Source: an uncultured Bdellovibrionales bacterium (GTDB taxonomy: Bacteria; Bdellovibrionota; Bdellovibrionia; Bdellovibrionales; UBA1609). Taken from it: a stretch of 64,000 nt of DNA. The DNA lies in contig CALLAU010000001.1 of assembly GCA_938002015.1 (NCBI GenBank), forward strand, positions 62,001 to 126,000. Reading direction: 5' to 3'. Of this stretch, positions 18,006-27,809 are shown piece after piece. The translations under genes were made by a program, and so were the position numbers. Position 1 is the stretch's first letter; each line of letters starts with the position of its first letter. The notes beneath the pieces were generated by a model that was given only the letters and a program-made list of their open reading frames with translations, did no database searches and had not been told where the DNA came from.

Positions 18006-20444
18006 TTAAGCTGCTAGAGAAGCCTTTCTCTTAGTAGCTGTTTTACCAGTCTTTTTCTTGTTAGATTTTTGATTAAAGACAACTTGAAAGACTTCATCAA
18101 TATGTTCAACAAGAATGAAATTAATCTTTTCTTTAAATTCTTTTGGAATGTCTTCAATATCTTTTTTACACTGCATAGGAATAATAACGTTACTGATACC
18201 TTGATTTAAAGCAGCAAGCGCTTTTTCTCTAATTCCGCCTACAGGTAAAACTCTACCAGTTAAAGTAAGCTCTCCAGTCATTGCAACATCCATTCTTACA
18301 GGAGTTTCAGTCATAAGGCTTACTAAGGCAGTTGCTAAGGTAACTCCTGCAGAAGGGCCATCTTTTGGAATTGCTCCTGCTGGAAGGTGAATATGAATGT
18401 TATTTGATTCAAACCAGTTTGGATCAATTCCAAGCTCGCCATGATGAGCCTTAGCGTATGAGAGTGCTGCAGCTGCAGATTCTTTCATAACATCACCAAG
18501 CTGACCTGTTAGTGTCATTCCGCCTTTGCCTTTCATTGCAAGAGCTTCGACATAAAGAATCTCTCCACCAACTTGAGTCCAAGCTAAACCTGTTGAGATA
18601 CCAACTTGATCTTCATGAAATCTATCTTCTCTAATGAAGCGAGCAGGGCCCATAAGCTCATAAAGCATTTCTTCACTTACAACTACGGTCTCAGTGTGTC
18701 CATCAACTACTTTTTTAGCTACTTTTCTGCAAACTGAACCGATTTCTCTTTCAAGATTTCTTAGTCCGGCTTCTCTTGTAAATCCACTGATTAAAGCTCT
18801 AAGGCCATCTTCTGTGAATTCAACGCTTTCTGGCTCAAGTCCATTCTCTTTAATTTGTCTATCGATTAAATGCTTTTGAGCAATAAGAAGTTTATCATTT
18901 TCAGTATAGCCAGGAATATTTAGAATTTCCATTCTATCTCTTAAAGCCGGTGGAATATTTTGAAGCACGTTAGCCGTTGCGATAAATAAAACATTTGATA
19001 AATCAAAGTCAGCATTAATATAGTTATCTTTAAAAGCACTGTTTTGTTCAGGATCTAAAACCTCAAGCATTGCTGCACTTGGATCACCTCTAAAATCAGA
19101 GCCTAATTTATCAATTTCATCTAAAACAATAACAGGGTTATTTGTTCCAGCTTGTTTAATGGCTTGGATGATTTTACCAGGCATAGCTCCAACATAAGTT
19201 CTTCTATGGCCTCTAATTTCAGCCTCATCTTTTAATCCACCAAGAGCAATTCTTTGGTACTTTCTACCCATAGCCTTTGCAATTGATTTACCTAATGAGG
19301 TTTTACCAACTCCTGGAGGGCCGCCAAAGCAAAGAATTGGACCTTTTAAATTATCTTTTAATTTTCTAACTGCTAAAAACTCTAAAACTCTTTCTTTTGC
19401 TTTCTCTAGATCGTAGTGATCGCCATCTAATATTTTCTTAGCTTCACTAAGTTCTAATCTATCTTCAGTAGATTTTGACCAAGGAAGATCTGTCATCCAA
19501 TCAAGATAGTTTCTAATCATTGAAGATTCGCTTGCATCTGGGTGCATTCTCTCTAGTCTTGCAAGTTGTTTTAAAACTTCCTTTTTAGTTTCTTCAGGAA
19601 TTCCAGCCTCTTCAATTCTCTTTTTATAGTCAGATCCTTCATCTTCTTTAGTATCAGTTCCTGAATCACCCAATTCATTTTTAATTGCTCTCATTTGTTC
19701 ACGAAGAAAGTACTCTCTCTGAGATTTTGACATCTCATCTTTAGGAGTTCCTTTAATAGCTGATTGAACTTTCATAACATCAAGCTCGTGAGAAAGGAGA
19801 GTGTTTACAAGTTCTAATTTCTTTACATGATCTGTCTCTTCTAATACTTTTTGTGTATCTTCGATTTTTAAACCTAAATTAGAAGCCACTAGGTCAGATA
19901 GTCTGCCTGGATCTTTAATATCATCTAAAACTAATAAGATATCAGGTGAAAGCATTCTTCCAAGGCTAATAACTTTTTCTAAATTGTCTCTACAAAGCTT
20001 CATCATATCAGTTATCTCGGGAGTGATATCTTTTACGGGGCTTTCTTCAATTTTATCAATATTTACTTCAAAAAATGGAGATTCTTGAGAAAAGCTTTTA
20101 ACTTTTGCTTTTGAAATACCTTGAGCTAGAATTTTAACTCTGCCATCAGAAAGTTTTCTCATTCTCATGATCATTGCTACAGTTCCAGTTTTATAAATGG
20201 CATCTGATTTTGGTTCATCATCTGACATTTCAACTTGGCTGGATAAAAAGATCAGTCTGTTTGAAGTAAGAGCTTTTTCCACTGCTTGAATAGAAGAATC
20301 TCTTCCAACATATAAAGGAAGAATCATATAAGGAAACACAACCATGTCTCTTACAGGAAGAAGAGGAAGTGAATCTGGAATTGTAACAGTACTGTTATTG
20401 TTGTTACCGCTACCGCTGCTATTACCATTATTATTTGAACTCAT
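18006..20444 (-). CDS. lon: ATP-dependent protease Lon
   Basis: An 812-residue Lon protease: LON substrate-binding domain (about 25-225), AAA+ module with Walker A GGPPGVGKT (374-382) and Walker B VIVLDEID, then the protease domain with catalytic Ser698 in PKDGPSAG and Lys741, spaced by 43 residues as in Escherichia coli Lon. It degrades damaged and regulatory proteins in the cytoplasm. The N-terminus begins with about 18 residues of almost only Asn, Ser and Gly, an unusual leader for Lon. GGGAGG is present just before the ATG. It is downstream of the LpoA-like gene, separated by 93 bases with two small hairpins, so it probably has its own promoter. Confidence 0.98.
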   Translation of the reverse strand: MSSNNNGNSSGSGNNNNSTVTIPDSLPLLPVRDMVVFPYMILPLYVGRDSSIQAVEKALTSNRLIFLSSQVEMSDDEPKSDAIYKTGTVAMIMRMRKLSDGRVKILAQGISKAKVKSFSQESPFFEVNIDKIEESPVKDITPEITDMMKLCRDNLEKVISLGRMLSPDILLVLDDIKDPGRLSDLVASNLGLKIEDTQKVLEETDHVKKLELVNTLLSHELDVMKVQSAIKGTPKDEMSKSQREYFLREQMRAIKNELGDSGTDTKEDEGSDYKKRIEEAGIPEETKKEVLKQLARLERMHPDASESSMIRNYLDWMTDLPWSKSTEDRLELSEAKKILDGDHYDLEKAKERVLEFLAVRKLKDNLKGPILCFGGPPGVGKTSLGKSIAKAMGRKYQRIALGGLKDEAEIRGHRRTYVGAMPGKIIQAIKQAGTNNPVIVLDEIDKLGSDFRGDPSAAMLEVLDPEQNSAFKDNYINADFDLSNVLFIATANVLQNIPPALRDRMEILNIPGYTENDKLLIAQKHLIDRQIKENGLEPESVEFTEDGLRALISGFTREAGLRNLEREIGSVCRKVAKKVVDGHTETVVVSEEMLYELMGPARFIREDRFHEDQVGISTGLAWTQVGGEILYVEALAMKGKGGMTLTGQLGDVMKESAAAALSYAKAHHGELGIDPNWFESNNIHIHLPAGAIPKDGPSAGVTLATALVSLMTETPVRMDVAMTGELTLTGRVLPVGGIREKALAALNQGISNVIIPMQCKKDIEDIPKEFKEKINFILVEHIDEVFQVVFNQKSNKKKTGKTATKRKASLAA

Positions 20445-20505
20445 TAAAGCCTCCCAAGCTTTGATCGCTACACTATAGTAGTTACAAAGTATTTATCGGG
20501 AGTTA

Positions 20506-20536
20506 ACTATTATTGTTTAATAGTCAGTATTCTGAC
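20506..20536. repeat. two adjacent short hairpins upstream of lon
   Basis: ACTATTA (20506-20512) pairs with TAATAGT (20518-20524), and GTCAG (20523-20527) with CTGAC (20532-20536). They lie between the end of the LpoA-like gene and the lon start. There is no T run, so a factor-independent terminator is unlikely; an operator or leader structure for lon is possible. Confidence 0.3.
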
Positions 20537-20537
20537 A

Positions 20538-22520
20538 TTAATTATCTGGTCCTTTAGTTGAATCTGCTGGAGCATTAGGATCAAACATAGATATTTGTTT
20601 ATCCTTAACAGAAAGTAAGAATAATGGTTTCAAAAAGTTTTGCTTATGCTTTTGCACTTCACCAAGACAGCCTTGAAAAGTGCTCATGCCTGAAATGGAC
20701 TGCATAAGCGCTCTACGAGAGCTTGCGCCATCATTAATATAAGCTGATCTAAGAATTTGTCCTGCCTCTAGACCTTTGTAAGAGTATGAAGAAATAGGTT
20801 CGTTAAAAACTTTTGAATATGTTCTTCCACATAAAGAATCTTGGACAAGTTGATCGTAATAACTTGTAGCAAAGACCGCTCCTTCAACAAAACGTTGTCC
20901 TCTTTGAACAAGGTCGGGACTGTTCCATAGGTGTGTTCCTATAAGAGGAATGTTTTCAACATCAAAGTAAGCCAGTGTTGAGGCAATAAGACCGGCAGTT
21001 TTTGCTCCATCTGCAATAAAGAGTCCTTCAAATTCAATTTTAGGTTCTAAAACATCTTCAAGTCTTGGAGTTGATCCAGCTCCTCTTCCCTTTTTCGAAT
21101 TCTTCCATTTCTCCATTGCAACTTCAAACTCTTCTTCTCTTCCTTCAGTATTGTCTAATTGAACAAGAGCTTTAATAGTTGAAGGCAAGGCATATTTTTG
21201 GCTTAGATCATATTCAATGGTATCAATAATTTCTCCGCCAATTTTTGTATAGTTTTTAATAAAAGAATCAGAGTATTCAGATGAAAAAGGTTCATTAGAT
21301 TTTAAGACAGCCATTTTTTTTATACCCATAACTTTATACGCTGTACTTGCAATAACCTCAGTGTAGAAGTCTATAGAGTTGGCTCCTTGAAAAGCATATC
21401 TTTTCGAATTAGTAAGTCCACTTTTTTGACTTAAGATAAAAGAAGGAACTTTATAGTCCTCTGATTTAGAAACAATAACTTCTGCAGTTTTACTGATGAG
21501 TCCACCAATAATTGCAATTGGTCGATCTTCTTTCATGATTTGATCAAATGCAATCTTTGTTCTTTCAGCAGATGCTTCACTATCCATAATAGAAAGACGA
21601 AAGTTAGAGTCTCTGTTTTGATTCCAAATACCAAAAGAAATTTGAATGCCTTTAAGCATTTCCTTACCAACTGATTGATATCTTCCAGACATAGGGAGAA
21701 TAACTCCAATAACTTTATCATCAAAAGATTCATATATTTTAGCTCTTTCTAATAACTCAAGAGCTTTTTCTTTATATTCTTTCGTATTTAAATTAATAGC
21801 CTGAGCATTTAAGAGTTGTTGAGCTCTTCCTGGTTGTTCTTTTTCAAAGTAAAATTCTGCTAAGTTTAAAATAGCTAGAGGTTTAAAGAGCCTATATTTA
21901 GGAGATTTAATAATTTCTTTAAAATGCTTTTCAGTAAATTTTATTCTCATAAGGTCATTGACCTGATTTAGTGTTGTTGTTCTCTCAGATCTAGAGGGAG
22001 TTAAAGAAGCAAGGTTATGAGAAGATTGTAAGTACTTTTTATAAAGTTTGTTTTTAAAAAGAAGAGGGGCTCTTAACTTTTCAATTTGATAAAGTGATTT
22101 TTTATCTTGCAGCTCGATTTCATCCACTTTGTTTAAAACAGTTAAAGCAGAGGTTTCTTTTTTGTTTTTAAGGAATAAATTTGCCGTTCTAAGTATGGCT
22201 TTGCCATCAAGAGGGCTTAAAAAAGAAGAATCAATAATTCTTAAGTATGCAGTTACTGCTTCAGCGTTTCTACCTTGCTTTTCTAAAGTTGTACCCATTA
22301 AAAATAAAGCGTCATCAGTGTAATTATTTTCAGGATTATTATCTATAAGTTGGTTTAATTTTAAGAGACCAATTTTAGAATTTTTATTTAAAAGAGCTTT
22401 AGCAGCTTTAAACTCAGATACAAAACTTGGCGGAGCAGGTGTTGCTTGTTTTTTAACGGGTGTTGTTTGACAGCCATTAAAAATAACAAGGACTGTTATT
22501 AATAAAAGAAAGTTCTTCAT
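20538..22520 (-). CDS. LpoA/LppC-like lipoprotein with TPR and periplasmic-binding fold
   Basis: A 660-residue lipoprotein: hydrophobic signal followed by the lipobox FNGC with Cys17. Residues 35-260 contain TPR-like helices (NPENNYTDDALFLMGTTLEKQG, AEFYFEKEQPGRAQQLLNAQ). Residues 270-620 look like a type 1 periplasmic-binding domain, beginning with VIGVILPMSGRYQSVGKEML and containing PIAIIGGLISK and VPSFILSQK. This order is that of LpoA, the outer-membrane activator of penicillin-binding protein 1A, and of related branched-chain-amino-acid-binding lipoproteins. Activation of peptidoglycan synthesis is thus a family-based inference. AGGAGA lies seven bases before the ATG. It follows the J-protein gene by 11 bases, likely in one operon. 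Confidence 0.8.
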   Translation of the reverse strand: MKNFLLLITVLVIFNGCQTTPVKKQATPAPPSFVSEFKAAKALLNKNSKIGLLKLNQLIDNNPENNYTDDALFLMGTTLEKQGRNAEAVTAYLRIIDSSFLSPLDGKAILRTANLFLKNKKETSALTVLNKVDEIELQDKKSLYQIEKLRAPLLFKNKLYKKYLQSSHNLASLTPSRSERTTTLNQVNDLMRIKFTEKHFKEIIKSPKYRLFKPLAILNLAEFYFEKEQPGRAQQLLNAQAINLNTKEYKEKALELLERAKIYESFDDKVIGVILPMSGRYQSVGKEMLKGIQISFGIWNQNRDSNFRLSIMDSEASAERTKIAFDQIMKEDRPIAIIGGLISKTAEVIVSKSEDYKVPSFILSQKSGLTNSKRYAFQGANSIDFYTEVIASTAYKVMGIKKMAVLKSNEPFSSEYSDSFIKNYTKIGGEIIDTIEYDLSQKYALPSTIKALVQLDNTEGREEEFEVAMEKWKNSKKGRGAGSTPRLEDVLEPKIEFEGLFIADGAKTAGLIASTLAYFDVENIPLIGTHLWNSPDLVQRGQRFVEGAVFATSYYDQLVQDSLCGRTYSKVFNEPISSYSYKGLEAGQILRSAYINDGASSRRALMQSISGMSTFQGCLGEVQKHKQNFLKPLFLLSVKDKQISMFDPNAPADSTKGPDN

Positions 22521-22531
22521 AAAATTCTCTC

Positions 22532-23386
22532 CTAGCGCTTTCTACCTTTAAAGGTTTCTTGCAGTCTGAGTTGATACTCTTGTATCAGTGGTGGTCTTTT
22601 AGCTCCTAAAGATTTAATGAAAGCTATTTCACTTTCAGTAAAATTATCAGGGAAATCTACAATAACGTTAATGAGCATATCCCCTTTTGCCATTCCACCC
22701 AAGCTTGGAAAGCCCTTTTGTTTTAATCTAAATGTTTTGCCAGTATGGGTGTTAGTGGGGATGGTCAAAACAGCTTTGCCCGCAAGAGTAGGTATTTCTA
22801 CCTTTCCACCTAAAATAGCTACATCTAAAGAGATAGGAAGGTCTAGGTAGACATTTTTGCCTTTTCTTTCAAAGAGAGGGTGAGGAAGCACATTGATATA
22901 AATAAAAAGATCACCTGCTTGGCCTTGAGAGTTAAAACCGCCCTCTCCTTTTAATTTAAGCTTTTGCCCTTCTTTAACGCCTTGAGGGACTGCGACTTCT
23001 AGTCTTACTTCTTCTTTATTGCCACTAGGCATGCTTTTATAAAAGTGAACAATTTTAGAGCACCCTTTTGCACATTCCTCAAAAGTAAGTAAAAGCGAAT
23101 ACTTATAATTAATAGGGTTTTCAGTTCCACCAGCAGTGTTTGTGTCCTCGTTGTAATCAAAGCCTTGATCACTGCTGCTATTTTCACTGTATTCAGCTGT
23201 TTCTAAAAACTCTGATATAAATTGATAGGATTCACTGATACTTTTAAAAGCTTCATCAGCTCCAGCCTTATTAGGGTTTCTGTCAGGGTGAAATTTTAAA
23301 GCAAGTTTTCGATATGCTTTTTTAACTTCATCTTGTGATGCGCCAGGAGTTAATCCTAATCTTGCGTAGTGGTCTTCTATTCTCAC
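22532..23386 (-). CDS. DnaJ-family (CbpA-like) co-chaperone
   Basis: A 284-residue J-protein with a GTG start. The J domain spans residues 4-70 with the HPD tripeptide at 33-35, which stimulates DnaK ATPase. Residues 75-100 are an acidic/polar linker, and residues 105-265 are the two beta-sandwich substrate-binding domains. The four CxxCxGxG zinc-finger repeats of classical DnaJ are absent, so this is a class II (CbpA-type) protein. It lies 14 bases after grpE, and the pair implies a role with DnaK, which is not in the window. Confidence 0.88.
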   Translation of the reverse strand: MRIEDHYARLGLTPGASQDEVKKAYRKLALKFHPDRNPNKAGADEAFKSISESYQFISEFLETAEYSENSSSDQGFDYNEDTNTAGGTENPINYKYSLLLTFEECAKGCSKIVHFYKSMPSGNKEEVRLEVAVPQGVKEGQKLKLKGEGGFNSQGQAGDLFIYINVLPHPLFERKGKNVYLDLPISLDVAILGGKVEIPTLAGKAVLTIPTNTHTGKTFRLKQKGFPSLGGMAKGDMLINVIVDFPDNFTESEIAFIKSLGAKRPPLIQEYQLRLQETFKGRKR

Positions 23387-23400
23387 AATCTAAAAACTCT

Positions 23401-24000
23401 TTAGTCTCTTTTAGCGCTATCTTCTTGAGGTTTTGTGGCAATAACAACTTGAGCGGGTCTAAGAACTTTTTCGTGGTATTTATAGCCCTTTCTCATAACT
23501 TCTAAAACATGCCCATCACTTACTTCGTTGCTTGGTACCTGACTTAAAGCCTCAGCGTTCATAGGATCATAGGCTTTATTTTTACAATCGATTTCTCTAA
23601 TTCCATGCTTCTCTAAAGTCTTATTTAGCTCTTTTGCTGTTAAACTGATCCCTTCAACATAAGAACTGATTGTTTCAGGAGTTACCTCTACAGACATGGC
23701 CTTCTCCATAAGATCAATAACGTTTAGCAAGTCCCTAGAAATACGTTCAGCTCCAAAACGCACAAGGTCAGATCTTTCTTTAATGGACTGTTTTCTAAAG
23801 TTATCAAACTCAGCCCTGAGATAAAGATACTCTTGTTTTTGCTTTTCTAAGTCTGCTGCTAAATTTTTAGGCTCAGCAGCATCATTGCTGGTAGAAAGGT
23901 CTACATCATCTAAGCTTGTATCATCAATGAGGACTCTATCGTCTTCAGCTTGAACATCGTTATTTATCTTTGAATCGTTATTATTCTTTTCTGAACTCAT
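23401..24000 (-). CDS. grpE: nucleotide exchange factor GrpE
   Basis: A 199-residue protein. Residues 1-45 are an acidic disordered tail (Asp/Asn rich), 50-105 a long coiled coil (EKQKQEYLYLRAEFDNFRKQ), and 110-190 the beta-wing with HGIREIDCKNKAYDPMNAEA and GYKYHEKVLRPAQVVI, the hallmark GrpE end. It promotes ADP release from DnaK. It heads a probable operon with the J-protein and the LpoA-like lipoprotein. No strong Shine-Dalgarno is evident. Confidence 0.95.
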   Translation of the reverse strand: MSSEKNNNDSKINNDVQAEDDRVLIDDTSLDDVDLSTSNDAAEPKNLAADLEKQKQEYLYLRAEFDNFRKQSIKERSDLVRFGAERISRDLLNVIDLMEKAMSVEVTPETISSYVEGISLTAKELNKTLEKHGIREIDCKNKAYDPMNAEALSQVPSNEVSDGHVLEVMRKGYKYHEKVLRPAQVVIATKPQEDSAKRD

Positions 24001-24090
24001 CTTTAGTATTCTAGCTCCGTCTTTTTTAATAATTTCTTACGTAAGATAACAATGGTGATGGTTTCTTAGTAATCAACCTCTTAGCAGTAT

Positions 24091-25269
24091 TTAAAGTTTT
24101 AAAAAGCAAAGTTCATTAAAAACTTGATTAGGAACTTTAAAACCTTTCTCAGTTAGTCGCCAAGAAAGTGAATCATACGACAGAAGGTCTTTTGAGACTA
24201 GTGTTTCTAGTGTGCTCCAGAGATCTTTTGGCAGAAGAGCTCCATATTTTTGAGAAAGAAGATCTTTATTTAGCCCAATTATTGAGCGTAAAGAGGTATG
24301 GCAAAAATCAGTCAAAGATTCATGGGGTTTTAGAGTTTCAGATTTTTGAAAGTCCTTATTGCCACTACTGCAAAAAGATTCATACGTTTTAAAATTACCA
24401 GAATTCCATGACCTTACTCCCCAGTCTGACTCGTTTTTAAAATAAGAGTGAGCTCCCATGCCTAATCCCCAGTAAGGCGTGTCTGTCCAGTAAGAGAGGT
24501 TGTGCTTAGACTCACTTCCTGGCTTTGAGTAGTTAGATACTTCGTATCTTCGTATTTCAACCTCTTTAAGTTTTTCTGTAATAAGTGACATCATTTCAGC
24601 TTGATCTTCATCGCTTGCTCTTCCTTTGTTAAAGAAGTGCTTTTCTGGGAGAGTTAAATTATACGGGCTTACATGAGGGGGGTTAAAACTAGTAAGAATA
24701 TTTAAATCATACTCAAGGTCTTTTAGGCTTTGGTTTGGAAGACCAAAGAGTAAATCTGCAGAGTAATTTAAATTAAGAGAGGAAAAATTTTCAAGATCTT
24801 TAATAGAATCTTTAGCTGAGTGATCTCTACCACATGAGTTAAGGAATTTATCTTGAAAGGACTGCACTCCAAGACTAAAGCGATTAAAGCCCATAGAAAG
24901 AAGATCTTTAATGTCACTTAAGTCTAGGGTTTTTGGGTTGATTTCTAGACTAATTTCAATCTCTTCTTGGGCTTTTGCATAGGTTGATAGAATTTTATTA
25001 AGGTATTTTTCAAGGAGTTTCTTTGGAGCTAGAGAAGGAGTGCCTCCTCCAAAATAAATAGTTTTAACTTTATGATCTAGGGGCATTCTTTTTTGTTCCA
25101 GTTCTTTAAACATAAGGTTAAAGTAGTCTTCAAAGGGTGGCAGTTCATCTACTCTAAACTTTACAAAGTCACAGTAATGACATTTTTGAAGGCAATAGGG
25201 AATATGAACATAAATTCCAAAAACCTTTTTAGGAGAACTTAGTGAAAATTCAGACAAAACATCTTTCAA
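24091..25269 (-). CDS. hemW: HemW-like radical SAM protein (heme chaperone family)
   Basis: A 392-residue radical SAM protein with the [4Fe-4S] motif C26-x3-C30-x2-C33 in HIPYCLQKCHYCDF, YFGGGTPSL, FSLGVQSFQD and the C-terminal HemN_C-like region. Length and the short N-terminus fit HemW rather than the longer HemN coproporphyrinogen dehydrogenase; HemW proteins bind and deliver heme. The start is uncertain: the longest frame begins with TTG at 25269, another TTG is four codons inside, and neither has a good Shine-Dalgarno sequence. The gene's 5' end overlaps the divergent M16 peptidase gene by 28 bases if 25269 is used. Confidence 0.88.
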   Translation of the reverse strand: MKDVLSEFSLSSPKKVFGIYVHIPYCLQKCHYCDFVKFRVDELPPFEDYFNLMFKELEQKRMPLDHKVKTIYFGGGTPSLAPKKLLEKYLNKILSTYAKAQEEIEISLEINPKTLDLSDIKDLLSMGFNRFSLGVQSFQDKFLNSCGRDHSAKDSIKDLENFSSLNLNYSADLLFGLPNQSLKDLEYDLNILTSFNPPHVSPYNLTLPEKHFFNKGRASDEDQAEMMSLITEKLKEVEIRRYEVSNYSKPGSESKHNLSYWTDTPYWGLGMGAHSYFKNESDWGVRSWNSGNFKTYESFCSSGNKDFQKSETLKPHESLTDFCHTSLRSIIGLNKDLLSQKYGALLPKDLWSTLETLVSKDLLSYDSLSWRLTEKGFKVPNQVFNELCFLKL

Positions 25270-27809
25270 ACAAATTACCTCTCTACTATTTAAAAACCCA
25301 AAAAGCTCCTATTGTCACTATGCAGGTGTGGGTAAAAACAGGTAGTGCTGATGAACTTAAGCATGAGGCGGGTTTAAGCCACTTTATCGAACACTTAGTT
25401 TTTAAAGGAACTCAAAACTATGCCCCAGGAGAGATTGCGCAAGTTGTAGAAGGTGCTGGTGGTGAGCTAAATGCGTATACATCTTTTGATCAAACAGTTT
25501 TCTACGTTACGGTTCCAAAAGAAAACATTGAAGTTGCAGCAAAAGTTCTTCATGAAATGGTCACCAGCCCCCAATTTGATTCTCTTGAAGTTGATAGAGA
25601 AAGAGAAGTTGTTATTGAAGAAATAAAAAGAGGCTTTGATCAGCCATCTAGAGTTGCAAGTCAGTTTCTTTTTTCAACAATGTTTAAGGGCTATGCTTAT
25701 GAACTGCCAGTTATTGGAACGGAAGAAAATATAGAGAAAGTCCCAGTAGACGTCATTAAAGATTATTTTAATGAAAGATATTCAGTGCCAAATATGGCTC
25801 TTGTTTGTGTAGGTGATGTAGAGCAGGAGAGTTTAGAGAAATTATGTGAGAAATATTTTTCTAAGGTTCCTGAAAAAAGTGAAATATTAAGGGATAGGCC
25901 TAGAGGAGATTTGAGTTTATCAAACGAGAAAGTTTTTTATCAAAAAACTGAGTTTGAAAAAACTTTTTTTTACTACACTTGGAGAGCAGAGAATTTAAGT
26001 CATAGAAATAGTAATGCCTATGAAGTGCTAGCTCTTTTACTTGGGCAAGGAGAAAGCTCTCATCTTTATAAAGATTTAAAACTTAATAAGCAGCTTTGCC
26101 AGTCTATTGGTAGTTTTTATTATGCAGGAAGAGATGTTGGAGTGTTTTCAATATCTGGAACTTGTATGCCAGAAACATTTGATGAACTTTCAAAAGAACT
26201 GCCTAAATCGGTAGAAAATTTTTTAGAAGCAAAAGATTTAACTCAAGCATTTAGTAAAGCTAGAAATATTTTCTCTAGTGAAATGCTTTACGCAAAAGAA
26301 TCAGTTTCAAGTCTTTGCAGGCAAATAGGTGATGATTGGCTTTACTATGGTGATGTAAACACTTCTGAGAGAAAGCTTGAAGAAATTTTATTAGTAGACC
26401 AGGAAGAAGCAGCGAGTGTTATGAAAAGCTTACTTTCAGTAGAGCCTAAACTCACTTGCTTATCAAAAGAAGAAGTTAGCTTTAAAGACTTAGAAGTGTC
26501 AGTTGAAAAGCTAAAAGCTCTTAAAAATAAGGAGATCAATTGGACTCTTAAAGATCTTGATGTGTCTACTGAAAAAATTGAAGTAGAGACTCTCTTAGAG
26601 CAAAGAAGCTGGAAAACTAAAAAAAATAATCAAGTTATTTATACTCCACAAACAGAGAGTGAAGTCTGTTCGATTAAACTTGCTTTTCCTGGGGGAGAAA
26701 CTCTTTCTTCAGATGATAAGCAGGGCCTTGTTTCTTTATTTGGTAGAGTTTGGGGTAGAGAGTCTGAAATGAAAACTGAAGAAGAACAAAACAAAATATT
26801 AGATTTTTATTGTTCAAGCTTTAGTGCTTTTGCAGGTAAGCATTCAATTGGCTTAAGTTTAATGACATTAAATAAATTTTTTAGTTCATTGTCAGAGCTT
26901 TTTAGTGAATCTCTTAAAGCCCCTTTATTTAAAGATGTCACAATTAAGAGAGAGAAGAATATTTTAGCAGCGCAGATTAAGTCTCAAAAAGATCATCCTG
27001 CAGCAGTTTTATTTAAAAGCTTTAGTCAAAGTATTTTTAAAGACACAATTTATTCTAGAGACGCTATAGGTTTAGAAGAGCATATAAATAAGTTAAGTGA
27101 TTTAGACTTAAAAACATTTCTTAATCTTCATAAAGGGAATTTTGTTTTATCTATAGTTGGTAATCTACCAGAAAAAGAAATCAATGACCTTGTTGAGTCT
27201 ATTGAATCAGCGCTGCCTAAAAGAGAGGAGTTTTCTCTTAGTGGTTTAGATTTTAAAGCAAGTTCAAAAGGTGAGATGAAAAATTTAGAATCTAATAAAG
27301 CACAATCACATATTGTTCTTGGTTATCGTGGTTTAAAGTATGATGACTCAAAAAAAGAAGTGCTTGATGTGATAAGCTCAATTCTTGGTGGACAAGGTGG
27401 TAGATTATTTATTGAACTTAGAGATAAGGAATCTCTAGCTTATTCAGTAGCACCAATTGATCACTCAGGTTTTTATGCAGGCTACTTTGGAACTTATATA
27501 GCTTGTGATCCTTCAAAGAAAGAAAAAGCGATTTCTATGATGAAAGAGGAGTTAAGAAAACTTGCTCAAGAAGAACTTTCAGAAGAAGAGTTGCAGTTTG
27601 CAAAAAATCAAGCTTTAGGAGGCAGGGCAATGTCGCTTCAGAAAAACTCTTTTATTTCTGATGCGATTTTGTTTGATGCGCTCTACGGTCTAGATCCTCT
27701 TAACTACAAAAAATTTAATGAAAGTATTAAAGCCGTCACAGCAGATGATATACAGTCTTTACTTAAAGAAATTCTAAGTGGGGAAGAGTTCTTGTTTTCA
27801 ATAGGTTAA
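25242..27809 (+). CDS. M16 family zinc peptidase (two-domain, processing-peptidase type)
   Basis: An 855-residue protein starting with GTG, with AGGAG six bases upstream. The inverse zinc motif HFIEH (47-51) followed about 75 residues later by EREVVIEEIKR gives the complete HxxEH...E site. The second half (from about residue 450) is a related M16 repeat without the motif, ending in GGQGGRLFIELRDKESLAYSV, the typical R/Y substrate-binding segment. Such enzymes degrade or process unfolded peptides. No signal peptide is visible, so a cytoplasmic location is likely. It begins inside the hemW gene on the opposite strand. Confidence 0.92.
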   Translation: MKIQTKHLSNKLPLYYLKTQKAPIVTMQVWVKTGSADELKHEAGLSHFIEHLVFKGTQNYAPGEIAQVVEGAGGELNAYTSFDQTVFYVTVPKENIEVAAKVLHEMVTSPQFDSLEVDREREVVIEEIKRGFDQPSRVASQFLFSTMFKGYAYELPVIGTEENIEKVPVDVIKDYFNERYSVPNMALVCVGDVEQESLEKLCEKYFSKVPEKSEILRDRPRGDLSLSNEKVFYQKTEFEKTFFYYTWRAENLSHRNSNAYEVLALLLGQGESSHLYKDLKLNKQLCQSIGSFYYAGRDVGVFSISGTCMPETFDELSKELPKSVENFLEAKDLTQAFSKARNIFSSEMLYAKESVSSLCRQIGDDWLYYGDVNTSERKLEEILLVDQEEAASVMKSLLSVEPKLTCLSKEEVSFKDLEVSVEKLKALKNKEINWTLKDLDVSTEKIEVETLLEQRSWKTKKNNQVIYTPQTESEVCSIKLAFPGGETLSSDDKQGLVSLFGRVWGRESEMKTEEEQNKILDFYCSSFSAFAGKHSIGLSLMTLNKFFSSLSELFSESLKAPLFKDVTIKREKNILAAQIKSQKDHPAAVLFKSFSQSIFKDTIYSRDAIGLEEHINKLSDLDLKTFLNLHKGNFVLSIVGNLPEKEINDLVESIESALPKREEFSLSGLDFKASSKGEMKNLESNKAQSHIVLGYRGLKYDDSKKEVLDVISSILGGQGGRLFIELRDKESLAYSVAPIDHSGFYAGYFGTYIACDPSKKEKAISMMKEELRKLAQEELSEEELQFAKNQALGGRAMSLQKNSFISDAILFDALYGLDPLNYKKFNESIKAVTADDIQSLLKEILSGEEFLFSIG

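Noticed and set aside
22532-23386. Classical zinc-finger DnaJ for the J-protein
   Set aside because: The CxxCxGxG repeats are absent; only a J domain and C-terminal domains are present.
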